The notes beneath the pieces were generated by a model. It saw only the letters and a list, made by a program, of their open reading frames with translations. It searched no databases and was not told the origin of the DNA. Positions 11,269-23,254 of a DNA stretch of 64,000 nucleotides are shown piece by piece. Within the stretch, counting starts at the first letter, position 1. Every line of letters begins with the position of its first letter. This DNA comes from Telmatactis stephensoni (Eukaryota; Cnidaria; Anthozoa; Actiniaria; Isophelliidae): the NCBI GenBank assembly GCA_029948255.1, contig JALIZF010001802.1, positions 645,001 through 709,000 on the forward strand, read 5' to 3'. The translations under genes were made by a program, and so were the position numbers.

Positions 11269-11713
11269 AGGGAGTTGATCTACCTAGTGTTGAAGAAATT
11301 CTGTCTTCTGGAGAGCCTTTTCCTTTATGTAATTTGAGTTTTCATAATCCAACAACATTTAAAGTGGGTGGTCTTCATGAAAATGTTTCATTTTGGCGCG
11401 AGATTCTGGTGGATCATCCAAATGCGGAGTCTATTCTAAATTGGATTCAGTTTAAAGTAGATGTCAACGAGTATGTTCAACCGTTTAAAGGGCCTTTCAA
11501 GCATGTTCTATATGACAGCAATGTTCCGCCTGCTAAAGTTTTTCGCAAAAAATTTGCTGCCCTTGTTACTAAATCGATTCTAAAGCGAGTGGAAATAGGC
11601 GCAGATCAAATTTGGGGCAAGATTGGCGTGGCACACCATCTGTGCATAGTGCTTCCTTTGACTGTCAAGCCTTCGAAGCCATGGCTTTGCTTAGATGCTA
11701 GATTTGTCAACTT
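11269..11713 (+). pseudogene. DIRS-like reverse transcriptase N-terminal fragment
   Basis: An open frame from 11269 reads GVDLPSVEEILSSGEPF, FKVGGLHENVSFW, NWIQFKVDVNEYVQPFKG, then IWGKIGVAHHLCIVLPLTV and KPWLCLDARFVNL. The VLPLTV-x-PSKPxLC-DARFVNL block is the fingers region of DIRS/YR-type reverse transcriptases. The frame ends abruptly at the tail of a minus-strand non-LTR insert, so the palm domain is missing. With the gag-like block upstream it forms one broken element. No DIRS recombinase is seen downstream. Confidence 0.55.
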
Positions 11714-12070
11714 ACATACACATACATACATATAAACATTATTTTCTTTGACGTTTTTATATGTACAATTAGAAAAAATCAATATATAGTAAAAAGACAA
11801 TGCTATAAAAAATACAGCACAACTCAAAATCAGGAAAATAAGGAGCATATACCTCTCTTAAACTGCCTTAATGTTTTGGTTCGTTTAGCCTCATCAAGCA
11901 GGTTGTTCCATAACATAGCACCACTATATTTAAAACTACGTTTGAGAAAATTAATTTTGGGCTTTGGAAGTGCTAGATCAGTTTCGGTATTTCTTAATTG
12001 CGACACTAATCTTGCAGTGGGATTCCTGTGTGTCATGCGTGGCATGTATATAGACCAGTTCTGAACTCGA
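11713..12070 (-). pseudogene. Non-LTR RT 3' fragment, minus strand
   Basis: The minus frame 12045-11830 encodes QLRNTETDLALPKPKINFLK, FKYSGAMLWNNL and LRQFKRGICSLF, matching the C-terminal block of CR1-type ORF2 proteins. On the minus strand a UTR and a (TATG)n-like tail (about 11735-11712) follow. The insertion cuts the DIRS-like RT frame exactly where that frame is lost, so this is the later event. Nothing upstream of the C-terminus is retained. Confidence 0.7.
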
Positions 12071-12448
12071 CTTTATGGTAGACACGTAGACACACAATTA
12101 GTCATTTTTGTCTTTTTTTTTTCTTTGAGCTATTTCATTTGTTTAATTGTTTTCCCCCAAGGACCTTATACTATAATTTAGATGCACATAATTAGCCCTT
12201 TTGGCTGCACAAGGAATTTTTCAGTTTAAAAAGTATGATGGCAATCTAGCTGGATATCTCTGAACTTTTCTACTTTTCGAACCCCATACCTGTGAGTACA
12301 TCGTTTATTTATTTATAATTATCATAATTCTAGGAATTAACTTAGTTTATTGTAATCTTTAGGAATTTTCTTAGATTTATCATGCTCAGGTTTGGACCCT
12401 TACATCGTAAATTCAGTTATACCGTTCTTATATGGCCAGCTGGATTGA
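12071..12448. other. Non-coding gap before the BEL LTR
   Basis: AT-rich, with T-runs around 12110 and no supported gene. It may hold degraded remains of the DIRS-like element. Confidence 0.35.
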
Positions 12449-12800
12449 TGTTAGTGCCAAATCTCATTTTTGTTCTGTCTGTTTGTATTTCATACGTTGT
12501 CCCGCGTTCGTCTTGTTCCTTGTGTATTGTAGTCAGTTTATAGTTCTTTAGTATGCTCATAATTGGTTCAGTTTTCACCGTTCAACGTATCATCGAAGTT
12601 ACACATCGTTTTGTAAGCATTTTTTTCAACATATTTCATATTTTATATTTAGATTTAGATTTCATTTCGTCTTTGTAATTAAGTATTTGCTATTTATAGG
12701 AACCGTTCGTCTATGTGTTTATACTGTGGCAATCGAAATAAATTCATGTCAATGCGTTCAATGTGTAACAATGTAGTAGTTAAAGAAAATCGCCGCTACA
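12449..12800 (+). repeat. BEL/Pao element LTR 1
   Basis: It begins TGTTAGTGCC and ends CGCCGCTACA, and matches 17147-17490 over its whole length with roughly 14 substitutions and a few small indels (about 95% by eye). The TG...CA ends and the BEL-type coding that follows support an LTR. The divergence indicates an old insertion. Confidence 0.85.
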
Positions 12801-12815
12801 TCTTCTTTCAAAACG

Positions 12816-14270
12816 ATGTCACAACGTTACCCTAAACGAGACAGAAAACTCACTTCGAAAGGAAACGCATACAACGTTCAAAGGCAAAGAGAAATATGCG
12901 TATCGCTACAAAAGAAGATTACAGAGCTTATGAATATAATCGAATCCAATTCTTTGTATGTCAACAATGTAAACCTTGTACAAAATGATCTACAAATCCT
13001 AGACAAGTTGAGAGACGAGCTGTACCCCTCTTACCAAGCTTGGTCTTCATGACGACGTGGACTTGACGTACGCACACACATGGTACAAAGAGCAGTATTT
13101 GAAAGTAGAGAAGTTCATCGCTGGCATGAAGGATTGGATAACTGTAGCGCAAAATAAGTTAGAAGAGCCAGTTGAGAAGTCTGCATCAGAAATTGGATCA
13201 ACAACGTCATCTCAATGATCGGCAGCATCCGCAAGGATCACTGAGAGAATCAAGCTCGCTGAATTATTGGCCACGTCAAGCATATTAGAAAAGAAGCAAG
13301 CACTTCTAAATGAAATCGAGAAACTGGAGCTCCAAGAGCAAATTGTTGTCGCCCAAGCTCGAGAGCAAGTGCTAATTGATGTTGAGAAAGAACAAGACCA
13401 AAGTAAGTCAAATCCTATTGAAGATGAAGGTTCGAAGATAGTTCCTACTTTTTCACCATCCCAAGTGATCGAGTCAACACGTTATGATGATGAAGAGCAT
13501 CTGTCTCTATATGCGTCGTGTAGACTTCCACAACTGGAAAGTGAAGAACAGCTCATTCCTCGTCCACCTTTATCTTGTGTCCCTACACCACCTCCAATCG
13601 ATGTATCACCACTACCCGCTTCCGTCTTGGATGAAGATCAGGATCAAGTTCTGCCCCACAAGTACCACCCTCCTACAGATCAGGATCAAGTTCCGTTCCA
13701 CAAGTACCGTCCTCCTACAGATCAGGATCAAGTTCCGTTCCACAAGTACCGTCCTCCTACAGATCAGGATTAAGTTCCGTTCCACAAGTACCACCCTCCT
13801 ACAGATCAGGATCAAGTTCCGTTGCACAAGTACCACCCTCCAAAAGATCAGGATCAAGTTCCGCTCCACAAGTACCGTCCTCCTACAGATCAGGATCAAG
13901 TTCCGTTCCACAAGTACCGTCCTCCTACAGATCAGGATTAAGTTCCGTTCCACAAGTACCACCCTCCTACAGATCAGGATCAAGTTCCGTTGCACAAGTA
14001 CCACCCTCCAAAAGATCAGGATCAAGTTCCGCTCCACAAGTACCACCCTCCTACAGATCAGGATCAAGTTCCGCTCCACAAGTACCGTCCTCCTACAGAT
14101 CAGGATCAAGTTCCGCTCCACAAGTACCACCCTCCTACAGATCATGATCAAGTTCCACTCCACAAATACCACCCTCCTACAGATCAGGATCAAGTTCCGC
14201 TCCACAAGTACCACCCTCCTACAGATCAGGATCAATTTCGTCACCTAGTTGTGCCAACTATGCAGTGAGA
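12816..14270 (+). pseudogene. BEL/Pao gag (5' part), with an expanded 42-bp repeat
   Basis: Just inside LTR 1, a frame at 12816-13050 encodes a basic MSQRYPKRDRKL start and a helical segment. Remnants at 13050-13220 and a coiled-coil Glu/Gln-rich segment at 13267-13440 (EKLELQEQIVVAQAREQVL) are in the style of BEL gag N-termini. The frame then becomes acidic and proline-rich and runs into a tandem repeat. Stops interrupt at 13050, about 13216 and 13771. The conserved capsid domain (DUF1759 type) and protease are absent, lost in the deletion that joins this part to the RT at about 14330. It is probably non-functional. Confidence 0.6.
13634..14245 (+). repeat. 42-bp minisatellite within BEL gag (14-residue unit)
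   Basis: About 14 tandem copies of a 42-bp unit encode DQDQVPFHKYRPPT-like units (variants PLHKYHPPT, PLHKYHPPK). Higher-order repetition is visible: the five-unit order around 13720-13880 recurs at about 13888-14050. A GAT-TAA stop variant occurs at 13771 and 13939. The unit length is a multiple of three, so several frames on both strands stay open through it. Confidence 0.9.
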
Positions 14271-14329
14271 AAGCAGCAGACGATTCCCAAGACGAAGTTG
14301 GCGAAGAAACATAAAGTGTACTTAGAAGA

Positions 14330-17010
14330 AGCTTCTACGTGGACGACTGCTTGCGGTCCAAAGAGAACGAAGAGAAAGCCATTGAACGTGTACATGGTAC
14401 CATCCGTGCATGTGCCAAAGGAGGATTCCACCTGACCAAAATTTCAAGCAACAGTAGAAAGGTGTTAGAAACTGTCCCAAAAGAAGATCGCTCTAAAGAA
14501 GTAAGAGGTATTGGATCTCAGCTACGATAGCTTACCTATAGAACGTGCTCTTGGTGTCCAATGGCATATTGAGTCTGACAGATTTGGCTTCAGGATCTCT
14601 CTCCATGACAAGCCCCTGACAAGCAGAGGAATTTTGTCCACTATCAGTTCAGTGTATGACCCACTTGGCTTCGCAGCACCAATTCTATTACCAGGGAAAC
14701 GAATCCTCCAAGAACTTTGCAAGAGTAATGTAGACTGGGACGACCCGATTCCCGAGGAATACAGACTACGTTGGGAAATGTGAAGAAACAACTACCTGTA
14801 CTCGAGAAGTTCAACGTGCAGCGCTGCTTCAAACCTGTAAATTTTGGAGTCGTCGTCGATTGACAGATCCACAGCTTTTCTGATGCCAATTCTACTGGAT
14901 ATGGTCAAGTCTCGTACATAAGACAAGTAAATTCCCAAGGAGTTATTCATTGTGCGTTTCTTATGGGTAAAGCTCGTTTGGCGCCAATTAAAGCCGTAAC
15001 CATACCAAGACTTCAACTTACAGCCGCTGTTGTGTCTTCCAAGATTGGTAACAAATTAGTTGAAGAACTTGACCGCGAAGTTGAAAAGCCTACATTCTGG
15101 ATGGACAGTACAGCAGTTTTGAGATATATTAACAATGACCAGAACCGTTATCAAGTTTATGTGGCTAACAGAGTCCAAACCATAAGAGACAGAACAGATC
15201 CTAGCCAATGGAGATATGTGTGTGGTAAAGATAATCCTGCTGATGATGCCTCGCGTGGTTTAAATATTGGTCAATTTAACATTCAACACCGTTGGATAAA
15301 AGGACCGAACTTCCTGTGGAAACCAGAAAACGAATGGCCAGAGTGCCCACTTAAAGAAAATGAAGATTTCGAAGATGATCCTGAGGTGAAGAGACTAGAG
15401 GTCAATTCAACCAGAGTAGAACAGAAGACAGATATCCTTGAAGATTCAGCTTTTTCTCAGTGGCAACACCTGAAAAGAGTAGTCGCTTGGATACTTCGTC
15501 TCTTACCCAAGTACAACAATCCATCTGTAAACCAAATAGAAAGAAAACAAAGAGAATCAACAAAGTTCACACCCAGACCAATCACAGTTGAAGAATCAGA
15601 GCATGCAGAGACAGTCATCTTAATGCTTGTACAAGAAGAAAGCTATCAAGAGGAGATCGCCACCTTAAAGAATCTCAAAGACGACCAGTCTGACCACCGA
15701 TCAGCACTGAAGAGAAAGAAGATCGAGATGAAGAAAACAAGTACGATATGCAAATTAGATCCAGTCATTGATGAAAATAACGTCCTACGAGTTGGTGGTC
15801 GACTAAAGAATTCTGATACATTCACCGAAGAATTCAAGCACCCTGTGATAATTCCAAAGAAAGGCCATGTTACGACCCTTATCACAAGACACGCACACGA
15901 GAAGACACGACATGCTGGTAGAGGAATAACACTTGGAGAGCTACGAACGAAGTACTGGATAATAAATGCTAACTCAGCTGTAAGAAACTACATCACCAAA
16001 TGTGTCCAATGTCGAAAGAATCGAGCTAAAAGTGGTCAACAGAAGATGGCTGATCTTCCAAGAAGCAGAATTACCCCTGAACCACCTTTTACATATTGTG
16101 CAGTTGATTTCTTTGGACCATTTCTCATCAAAGAAGGGCGCAAACAACTTAAGAGGTACGGTGTGATTTTCACATGCTTATCGAACAGAGCCATTCACAT
16201 CGACACAGCAAACTCCTTAGAGACCGACACATTTCTGAACACACTGAGGCGCTTTGTAGCAAGAAGAGGACCAGTAAGAGAAATACATTCTGACCAAGGC
16301 ACCAATCTTATGGGAGCAGAAAAAGAACTGGAGTCAGCCCTTAAAGAAATGAATCACAGGAAGCTGCAAGAGCATCTATCAACAAAGTACGACGCAGATT
16401 GGTTTTTCAACTGGAAGAGAAATCCTCCCGCTGCTTCCCATATGGGGGGAGCGTGGGAACAGCAAATATGTACAATCCGTTCTATTCTCAGATCCCTTAT
16501 ACATGAATATGGTCATGCTATCGATGACAAATCATTTCGTACACTCATGGCAGAAGTAGAAAGTATCGTGAATAGTCGCCCGTTGACATTTCCTTCTAGC
16601 GACCCTCGTGACATGGATCCTTAGACGTCAAACCACATCTTGACAATGAAATCGAAAATAGTTATGCCGCCACCAGGTATTTTCCAAAGAGAAGATGTCT
16701 ACCTACGAAAAAGATGGAAGAGAGTAAAGTATTTGTTGAACTTCTTGGACAAGATGGAAAAAGGAATACGTCCAGAACCTGCAACCAAGAATCAAGTGGA
16801 ACAGTGTAAAAAGAAACTTCACAGTAGGATTGCAGTGATTGCTTCATACAAGAAATGACACCAAGAAACCAGTGGCCTTACAAGTAAAGACCGATTCCAA
16901 AGGATTTGTACGCTCAGCAACAGTGATGACCTCCACATCAGTTCTGGAACGACCAATTACAAAGCTTGTACTACTGTTGGAAAACACCTGCTAGTTTATA
17001 TTACATGGAC
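14330..17010 (+). pseudogene. BEL/Pao pol: RT C-terminal part, RNase H, integrase
   Basis: It opens at the RT catalytic box FYVDDCL (about 14332), preceded directly by gag-derived sequence, so protease and RT fingers are deleted. The RT thumb/connection ([15 protein letters not shown]) is at 14511-14783. After a frameshift, RNase H residues (SDANSTGYG near 14877; FWMDSTAVLRYI) lead into a 553-residue frame (14963-16624). That frame carries an integrase with an HH-CC finger (HAHEK...CVQCRKN), GGRLKNS, and a DDE core (VDFFGPF, HSDQGTN, EVESIVNSRPL). A stop at 16622 separates the C-terminal PPPGIFQREDVY block, which frameshifts again near 16760. Integrase catalytic residues look intact. Confidence 0.9.
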
Positions 17011-17146
17011 ACGAAACATAAGACTTTGTATTGAATATTATCTTTATTTCTAGTTTAATTAATTGAACAATGAACACATTAGACACTAACTTTAATATAA
17101 TGTGATAAGTATAAGGGTTGTACACCTCCCTTATAGGTGGGGCTGG

Positions 17147-17490
17147 TGTTAGTGCCAAATCTCGTTTTTGTTCTGTCTGTTTGTATTTCGTACGTTGTCC
17201 CGTGTTCGTCTTGTCCCTTGTGTATTGTAGTCAGTTTATAGTTCTTTAGTATGCGCATAATTGGTTCAGTTTTCACCGTTCAACGTATCATCGAAGTTAC
17301 ACATCGTTTTGTAAGTATTTTTTTCAACATATTTCATATTTTGTATTTGTATTTAGATTTCGTCTTTGTAATTTAGTATTTGCTATTTATAGGAACCGTT
17401 CATCTATGTGTTTATACTGTGGCAATCGAAATAAATTCATGTCAACGCGTTCAATGTGTAACGATGTAGTTAAAGAAAATCGCTGCTACA
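17147..17490 (+). repeat. BEL/Pao element LTR 2 (shared)
   Basis: It begins TGTTAGTGCC and ends CGCTGCTACA. It closes the copy that starts at 12449 and directly precedes a second gag at 17509, so it acts as both 3' and 5' LTR. No third LTR copy was found downstream. Confidence 0.85.
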
Positions 17491-17508
17491 ATTGATAACA
17501 CTAAAACT

Positions 17509-19305
17509 ATGGAACCAGAAACCCATACAAGGACACAGTTTCCGCCAGAAAATTCTTTCTCACTTGACAAATCGCGTCAAGGGCATATGGGTTATTTGAC
17601 TCGTTTATGTAATCAGATTGACTCGCTCATAACCGACTTTGCCAATATGGTCCAAGTAAAAGAAACACAGTACCAATTAAACACAGCATGATTACGTTTT
17701 AAGGAGGCTTCAAACAAATGCGTTGAATTTCTTGGCGATGAATTTCCTGATGAACGATCGGAAGTGTTTGAGCAACTACTTAAGCAAGAAGCCTAAAAGA
17801 GTTTGTATATGTCGAAGATTAACAAGTACTTGTAAGAATCTACTGCCTATTATATGAGCCATCAACCGCCACAATGCCCAATGAAGTTCCATTGACACAA
17901 TTTAGAAGAAATTTGTGGCCTACTGGAATAACAAATGATCTTCTGCTTATGCGAGAAAATCATTTCTCTGCTCCACCATCAATAGGATCTAGACATTCCT
18001 CCAAATCAAGTTCAAGTAAGATCTCTAATCTGAGCGAGAAACTTCAAAGAGCTGAACTGGAATATGCCAAATCAAAAGTAATGGAAGAGCACACACAACA
18101 ACAAAGAGAAAAATCACTGGAAATTGAAACTAAGAGACTGGAAATGGAATTCCAACAACGCTTGGCGATAGCAAGGCTTGAAGCTGAGAATGAGGTTGAT
18201 GGCGCAAAGAATCGCACAGTACTGGCAAAGATTGAATATGATTTGACTAAGAGAGAATTCCAGGATGTAGAAATGAACAAGCTGGACGATAAGTTCCCAC
18301 GTTCTCCACCCTTCCCTTACAACAGCAGGACATCATCAATGCAGGCCAAAATAAATTCAAATCCTCAATTTGATCAGATTTCAAAGTTGTCAACTGTTAG
18401 CTCGATTAAACCACAAACATCTGCAACAAAACCACGTTTAGACCATGTACCAGCATCATCATTTTTGCCCACAGGACCACATACCAAGCCAATTCAAAGT
18501 TCAAGAATCACTGGTCTTCCCAAAGTTGAACCGCAAGTAACCGATCCATATGTAGATGATCAGCGCCAACCAACTACTAAGTGTTCCAAGAAAGTCACAA
18601 TCGATGATATCTTGCAATCTGTGGTCAAAACTAGTGAGTGCATTAGTGTATCTCATGAAATCCCGTCAGTCAAAGTAAGAAAGTTTACTGGAAATCTAGA
18701 AGAGTTCCCAAGCTTCTGACAAAGGTTTCATCAACTGGTGGAATCCAAGCCCTTAGATGACTCAGTAAAAATGACAACCCTTCTACAGTTCCTAGAAGGT
18801 CCACCATTGAAAGTAGTGTTGCCTTACGAAACAATCCCTGGTGGTCTTCAAAAGGCTTTGAAAATCCTTCAAGAACGTTATGGACATCCATGTCAAGTGG
18901 TCCGTGCATGCATCGATAGACTTACAAAGGGACCTCTCATTAATTATAACGACCACGAAGGTTTACAGACCTTTGCAGATGTTGTTGAATCTACCTACGA
19001 AAATCTGAAATCCATTGATTGTCTTCAAGAGATAAATACAGATCACCTAGAGAAGATCATACTCAAGCTTCCAAAGACTATGCAGATCAGTTTTGGAGAA
19101 TACCTACGCAAAAGGGAAGAGGATGGTCAGATTATGCCTAGAGTTGAAAACAAGAAGAACAAAGCTTATCCTGCCAATCATCCTTTCTTCTCAAGTATGA
19201 CGTCTGAAAGTACAGCTATGAAATATGTTAAGCTAAACCAGCCTTTAAAGCTACGACGTTGTCTATGTCAGGTTCACCCTCAAGTTCCAATTCACAATTA
19301 GGACA
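17509..19305 (+). pseudogene. BEL/Pao gag of second copy
   Basis: It starts with ATG 19 bp after LTR 2 (MEPETHTRTQFPPEN). The N-terminal helical domain has a stop at 17689. A main frame (17874-18716) holds a coiled coil (about residues 60-125) and a Ser/Pro-rich linker, ending in VRKFTGNLEEFPSF. A TGA sits where relatives have a Trp codon, and the same frame continues with the conserved gag core: LVESKPLDDSVKMTTLLQFL, a PGGLQKALKILQERYG block and DHLEKIILKLPK. It terminates at 19299. The LEEFPSF-stop-QRF junction is a single-base nonsense change. Its sequence differs from the gag of the first copy although the LTRs are alike. Confidence 0.85.
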
Positions 19306-19338
19306 GATAGAAGAAACACCAAGTGCTACAGTTAAGAT

Positions 19339-20550
19339 ATGCAAAGTTGTCCATTGTGTTCTGAATCACACCCTCTGTATCGCTGCAAAGGATTCAAGTC
19401 AAAACCTGTGAAAGAACGCTGTGAATTTGTTATCAAGAAAGGACTTTGTCTAAACTGCATTAGTTCAAAGTGCCACCTATCTCGTCAATGCCCTTCAATG
19501 ACACGTTGCAAAACGTGCGGAAAGAATCACCATACTCTACTCCACGACCCTTCTAAGGAACAATGTAATGCCAACAGTGCCATCACTCATAGTACATCTC
19601 CAGAACAACCCAGTAGTGCTGCCCCCCAGTGTAATAATGTCTCAACGCAAGAGCAAGCGTCCGCTTTACTTCAAGTCATACCAATTGTTGTCATTGGCCA
19701 AAACAACAGTGCTGTCTCTACATATGCTCTTATTGACTCTGGATCAGAAATTACTATGATTGATGAATCCCTAGCGTCAATTCTTGGCATTGAAGGCGTA
19801 CAGCAAAGTTTCCTTATCAACACAGAAAAGCCTCCAAGATGAACTTGAAGATCTCAACTATGAATACAGATGAAACTGCACTCGTTGACATTCCCTCAGC
19901 TTGGTCAGTGCAGGATCTTACAATCCCTTTAAGGCACTCCAGTAAAGGCTTCCAAGAACTCCCACATTTACAGTCTATCCCCTTTCACGATGTTGAGAGA
20001 CAAAGATTTCTGTTCTGCTTGGAACAAATGTGTCTGAAGCCTTTGTGCCCATAGATGTTAGAAAGGGACTTCCCAGTCAACCTCTTGCTATCTAAACAGT
20101 TCTTGGATGGAGTATCCTTGGAAGAATGTCTGACGCAGAATCAAATTTCAACGTCAATTTTATTGCAAGGTAGAGCCTACTCTTGATGAAAACTTGCAGA
20201 GATTCTGGGAAGTCGAGTCACATGGCACTGAGAAATTTACGTTGAAGCCAATGTCTATAGAAGATGTCAACGCGATGAAGATTATTCAAGAAACGTTATC
20301 TTAAGTGGATAGACATTATCAGATGGGTCTACTATGGAGAGATCAAAATGTACAACTTCCGTATAACAGCCTCTTGCAGAAGTTACTGAGCCCAAGGTCA
20401 ACGTCATGTATATATCAGCTGGTTCTCCATTGGATCGTCTTCTGAAGAAGTTCTCCTCATGGCCACGCCTACAAAGTTTGTTTGCTTGGCTTCTGCGATT
20501 CATCAAATTCATAATGAAAGAAAATCCATTAAAAACTAGATGCACAATGG
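19339..20550 (+). pseudogene. BEL/Pao zinc-knuckle, protease and RT N-terminal remnant
   Basis: The frame at 19339-19842 has Cys/His motifs (CPLCSESHPLYRCKGF, CKTCGKNHHTLLH) followed by an aspartic protease of the DUF1758 type with ALIDSGSEITMID. After a stop at 19840 the protease tail continues in other frames to about 20054 ([13 protein letters not shown]), then [16 protein letters not shown] and a PTLDENLQRFWEVESHGTEK block (about 20168-20232). The last is the usual lead-in to RT. From about 20395 a segment (SPLDRLLKKFSSWPRLQSL) matches the RNase H-integrase linker, so the RT core and RNase H are deleted. Integrase and the 3' LTR are missing. Confidence 0.75.
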
Positions 20551-22260
20551 TGCGTTTACTCATGCCCAGCCCAAGGAATTGAGCCAGCTTGGGATACCTG
20601 TGGTCTTATATATGCTAGATGCCAAAGCTGCATGGTCTTTGGCAGCCATCAGTTTATTTGCTTGGTGGCCAATCCAGTTTGTAATATTTTCAAATAATAA
20701 AATTTAAGTGTCTAATGTATTCTAGAGTTACTTTGCAGATGAAAGAAAAAGGACTATTTGGTTTGAATTGTTGTTAATGAAAACAAAAGAAAACAAAAAG
20801 ATTTACAGTCTGCTATTAGTTAGCCAATTCTTTTACTAGCAAAGGAATTGCTCGATTGCCTAAGCATCAACTTGGGGAACAATAAATCAAAATTTCTATG
20901 CACACACATTCCAGCTGACTTTTTTTTCTGGGTAGCAAGAACAGGATAATCCAGAGAAAAGGGGTCATCCTGCACTACCATTAGAATGAAGCTTCTGATT
21001 TGTTCAAATATCAAAAACAAAGAATATGTGGATTATGATGAACAATGCCTTTTGTTCTACATTTAATCTCTCTCCCCTTTTTGGTTTTGCCATTCTTTGT
21101 TGCTTGCAATTGAACAAATCACAAGCACTGTTCTGACCGCAGTGTATTACTGGAGAAAAGCACCAGAAACAAGGCAGAAAACAAACCCTTCAGCATTTAA
21201 GTTTCTCATCAAGTGATTTATTGTACCAAACTTCCTTTTATACATCTTCCTCATGAAAGACAGAGGTTATCATAGAAACTTGGCTAATAAATGAGATACA
21301 CCTCCATGAAAACATATTGTGTGAATAATTTCTATACAGTTTCAAATAGATGTACGCAACAAAGACTTGACACAAAGATGTACTATAATAGCTTAGAAGT
21401 AGAATATCAAAATGAAATAAAAGGCATAAATACTTAATAAGTACAACCAAACTCTTGGTTTGGGCTCCCTGTGGTTGCCTATTCTTTTGTGATATATTTC
21501 AAAATCAGCAAACTGGAAATATGAACGCTCTTGACTGCACAAGGAATATAATTCCAGAACTGATAACGTTTTGAATCCTTCAAATAATTCTCCGTAAGTA
21601 CCAAAGAGATTTTTAGTACCAAACACAAATATCTTGACGAGTGAAAGACACTTTAGCCGGCTTTTTATAGTTACGCTTTATTATCACACTTCAGGGCCAT
21701 TTGTTTAACTCAGTATTACACTTACACTTTAAGTAGTACACTTTGTTTCCCGGGTTTATGAAAACCACTCTAATTATTCGTTTCAAAGAGTAAGCTTAAA
21801 TCAAATCGAACATGGAAATATACTATTCAACTGCCTCGAATTAAGAAAGTTTTGTCAGTAGCATGAAAATGCCAGTCATCTAAAAATTCCAAAAGTCTAA
21901 ACAACAGAAGGATATAATTATATGTCTCAAACAAGCTTAGTCATGTTTTAGAAAGCGAGATTTGCAAGCTAACATTTGAATATATCGACGATTTGAAAGT
22001 AAATTTTCGGAATGAACAAGCTTGAATTTACCTTGATTGAGACTCACGAGAGACTCCTATAACACAATGGCGCGATCTGACTGCATTTATAATGAAGTTT
22101 AAGTTACTAAACATTCCTGACTCATGAAAATAACTCTCTGTTTTGCTCAGAAAGTTTACTGCTTTGCTTCGATCCATATGATGCAAGTCAAACTGAGCTG
22201 AGTCCGTGCGTGGCCTCGTTTCCATGCCTGCCTAATTTGCATACACATTTGCGACTACGA
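20551..22260. other. Non-coding gap with dispersed repeat segments
   Basis: No gene is supported. 20790-20930 resembles 1135-1290. A block around 21705-21780, including ACACTTTGTTTCCCGGGTTT and a TATGAAAACCACTCTA end, resembles 24815-24895. Minus-strand open frames in 20.8-21.6 kb look random. Confidence 0.35.
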
Positions 22261-22261
22261 C

Positions 22262-22308
<47 letters not shown>
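22262..22308. repeat. (GATA)n microsatellite
   Basis: About eleven GATA units in an uninterrupted run. It gives a spurious Ile-Tyr-Leu-Ser repeat on the minus strand. Confidence 0.95.
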
Positions 22309-22329
22309 TGAACGGTAAACCTAGACTCG

Positions 22330-22930
22330 TGCCGGCCTACGGCCTGGGCACGAGTAATTATATGTTGGGGCCGCACATTATTCCTGTTGGTCCACATAAA
22401 GAGGACACGTTGATCCTGTTATCGTTCACTAGTACTGAAATATTTGTCAGTAATACTGTGTATTTTAATAACGTTACAGAATTTGAAGGACATGCAAACA
22501 ACCAAAAGTTGCAAGAAGAAATAAACAAACTGAAGGGAACTCACACCAAGGCGAAGGATGAGGCACTATGTTCAGAGTTGACAGCATATTGCCATTCTTT
22601 AGATTTCAACAAATCCACAGCAAGTACAAAGTTAAAAGCACTTGAACTGCTAGCGCTAACAGTGGGGGCTGAAGGCACAAAAAAATAAAGGCGATAGACG
22701 AAGGTCTACTCTTTGCCCATGTGTCAAACAAGAAGGTTGACGTAAAAGAAGTCATATTCCAACATGCAGCATCAGCCACCTGCACTCTCATACTGCCCAA
22801 GGGAGAGACGTGCTCCACAGAAGAGACAGTGTTCCGACAATTCGTATTACGGGTGTGGAGAAGTAGGCCACTTCATAAGAGATTGCCCAAAGAACCAAGG
22901 GTCAGACAAGAATAAGAAAAAGTACACGTA
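22330..22930 (+). pseudogene. Gag-like remnant with altered zinc knuckle
   Basis: A plus frame to 22688 has a helical, Lys/Glu-rich C-terminal half (NNQKLQEEINKLKG, KLKALELLALTVG). Another frame (about 22745-22929) is Gln/Pro/Arg-rich and ends with NSYYGCGEVGHFIRDCP and a lysine-rich tail before a stop. The last is a CCHC zinc knuckle whose first Cys is Tyr (TAT for TGT). This suggests a decayed gag or gag-derived gene with one frameshift. No family is recognised for the upstream part. A GC-rich hairpin (ACTCGTGCC/GGCACGAGT) lies at 22325-22355. Confidence 0.35.
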
Positions 22931-23254
22931 AAATCTAACCTTTGGGTTAAGACTTTTCTCCTATAGTCGCGTATTTCAGTGGCTTCATTGCACATTAAAA
23001 ATGCCATGCAGACTTCAAGAGGCTTGGACACACTTTTCATCCCAATCAATAGCCTGTAACCATATTTAAAGTAACCTTATACAGATGCCTTTTTTAATAA
23101 AGAATTCTCCACCTTATCCATGGTACCACAATACCATATTTAGGATCCCCCACAAGAAGAGTAAGACGAATCAAGAACCATTGCACTGCTTGTGTCTTGG
23201 TTCTTTACCTCGGTGGGCTCCTTCTCCCGACCTAATTTCATACCGAAGGGGTCA

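Noticed and set aside
13484..14248. Plus frame of 254 and minus frame of 210 codons over the 42-bp repeat
   Set aside because: The unit length is divisible by three, so off-frame and reverse readings stay open. The gag frame (DQDQVP unit) is the one continuous with upstream coding.
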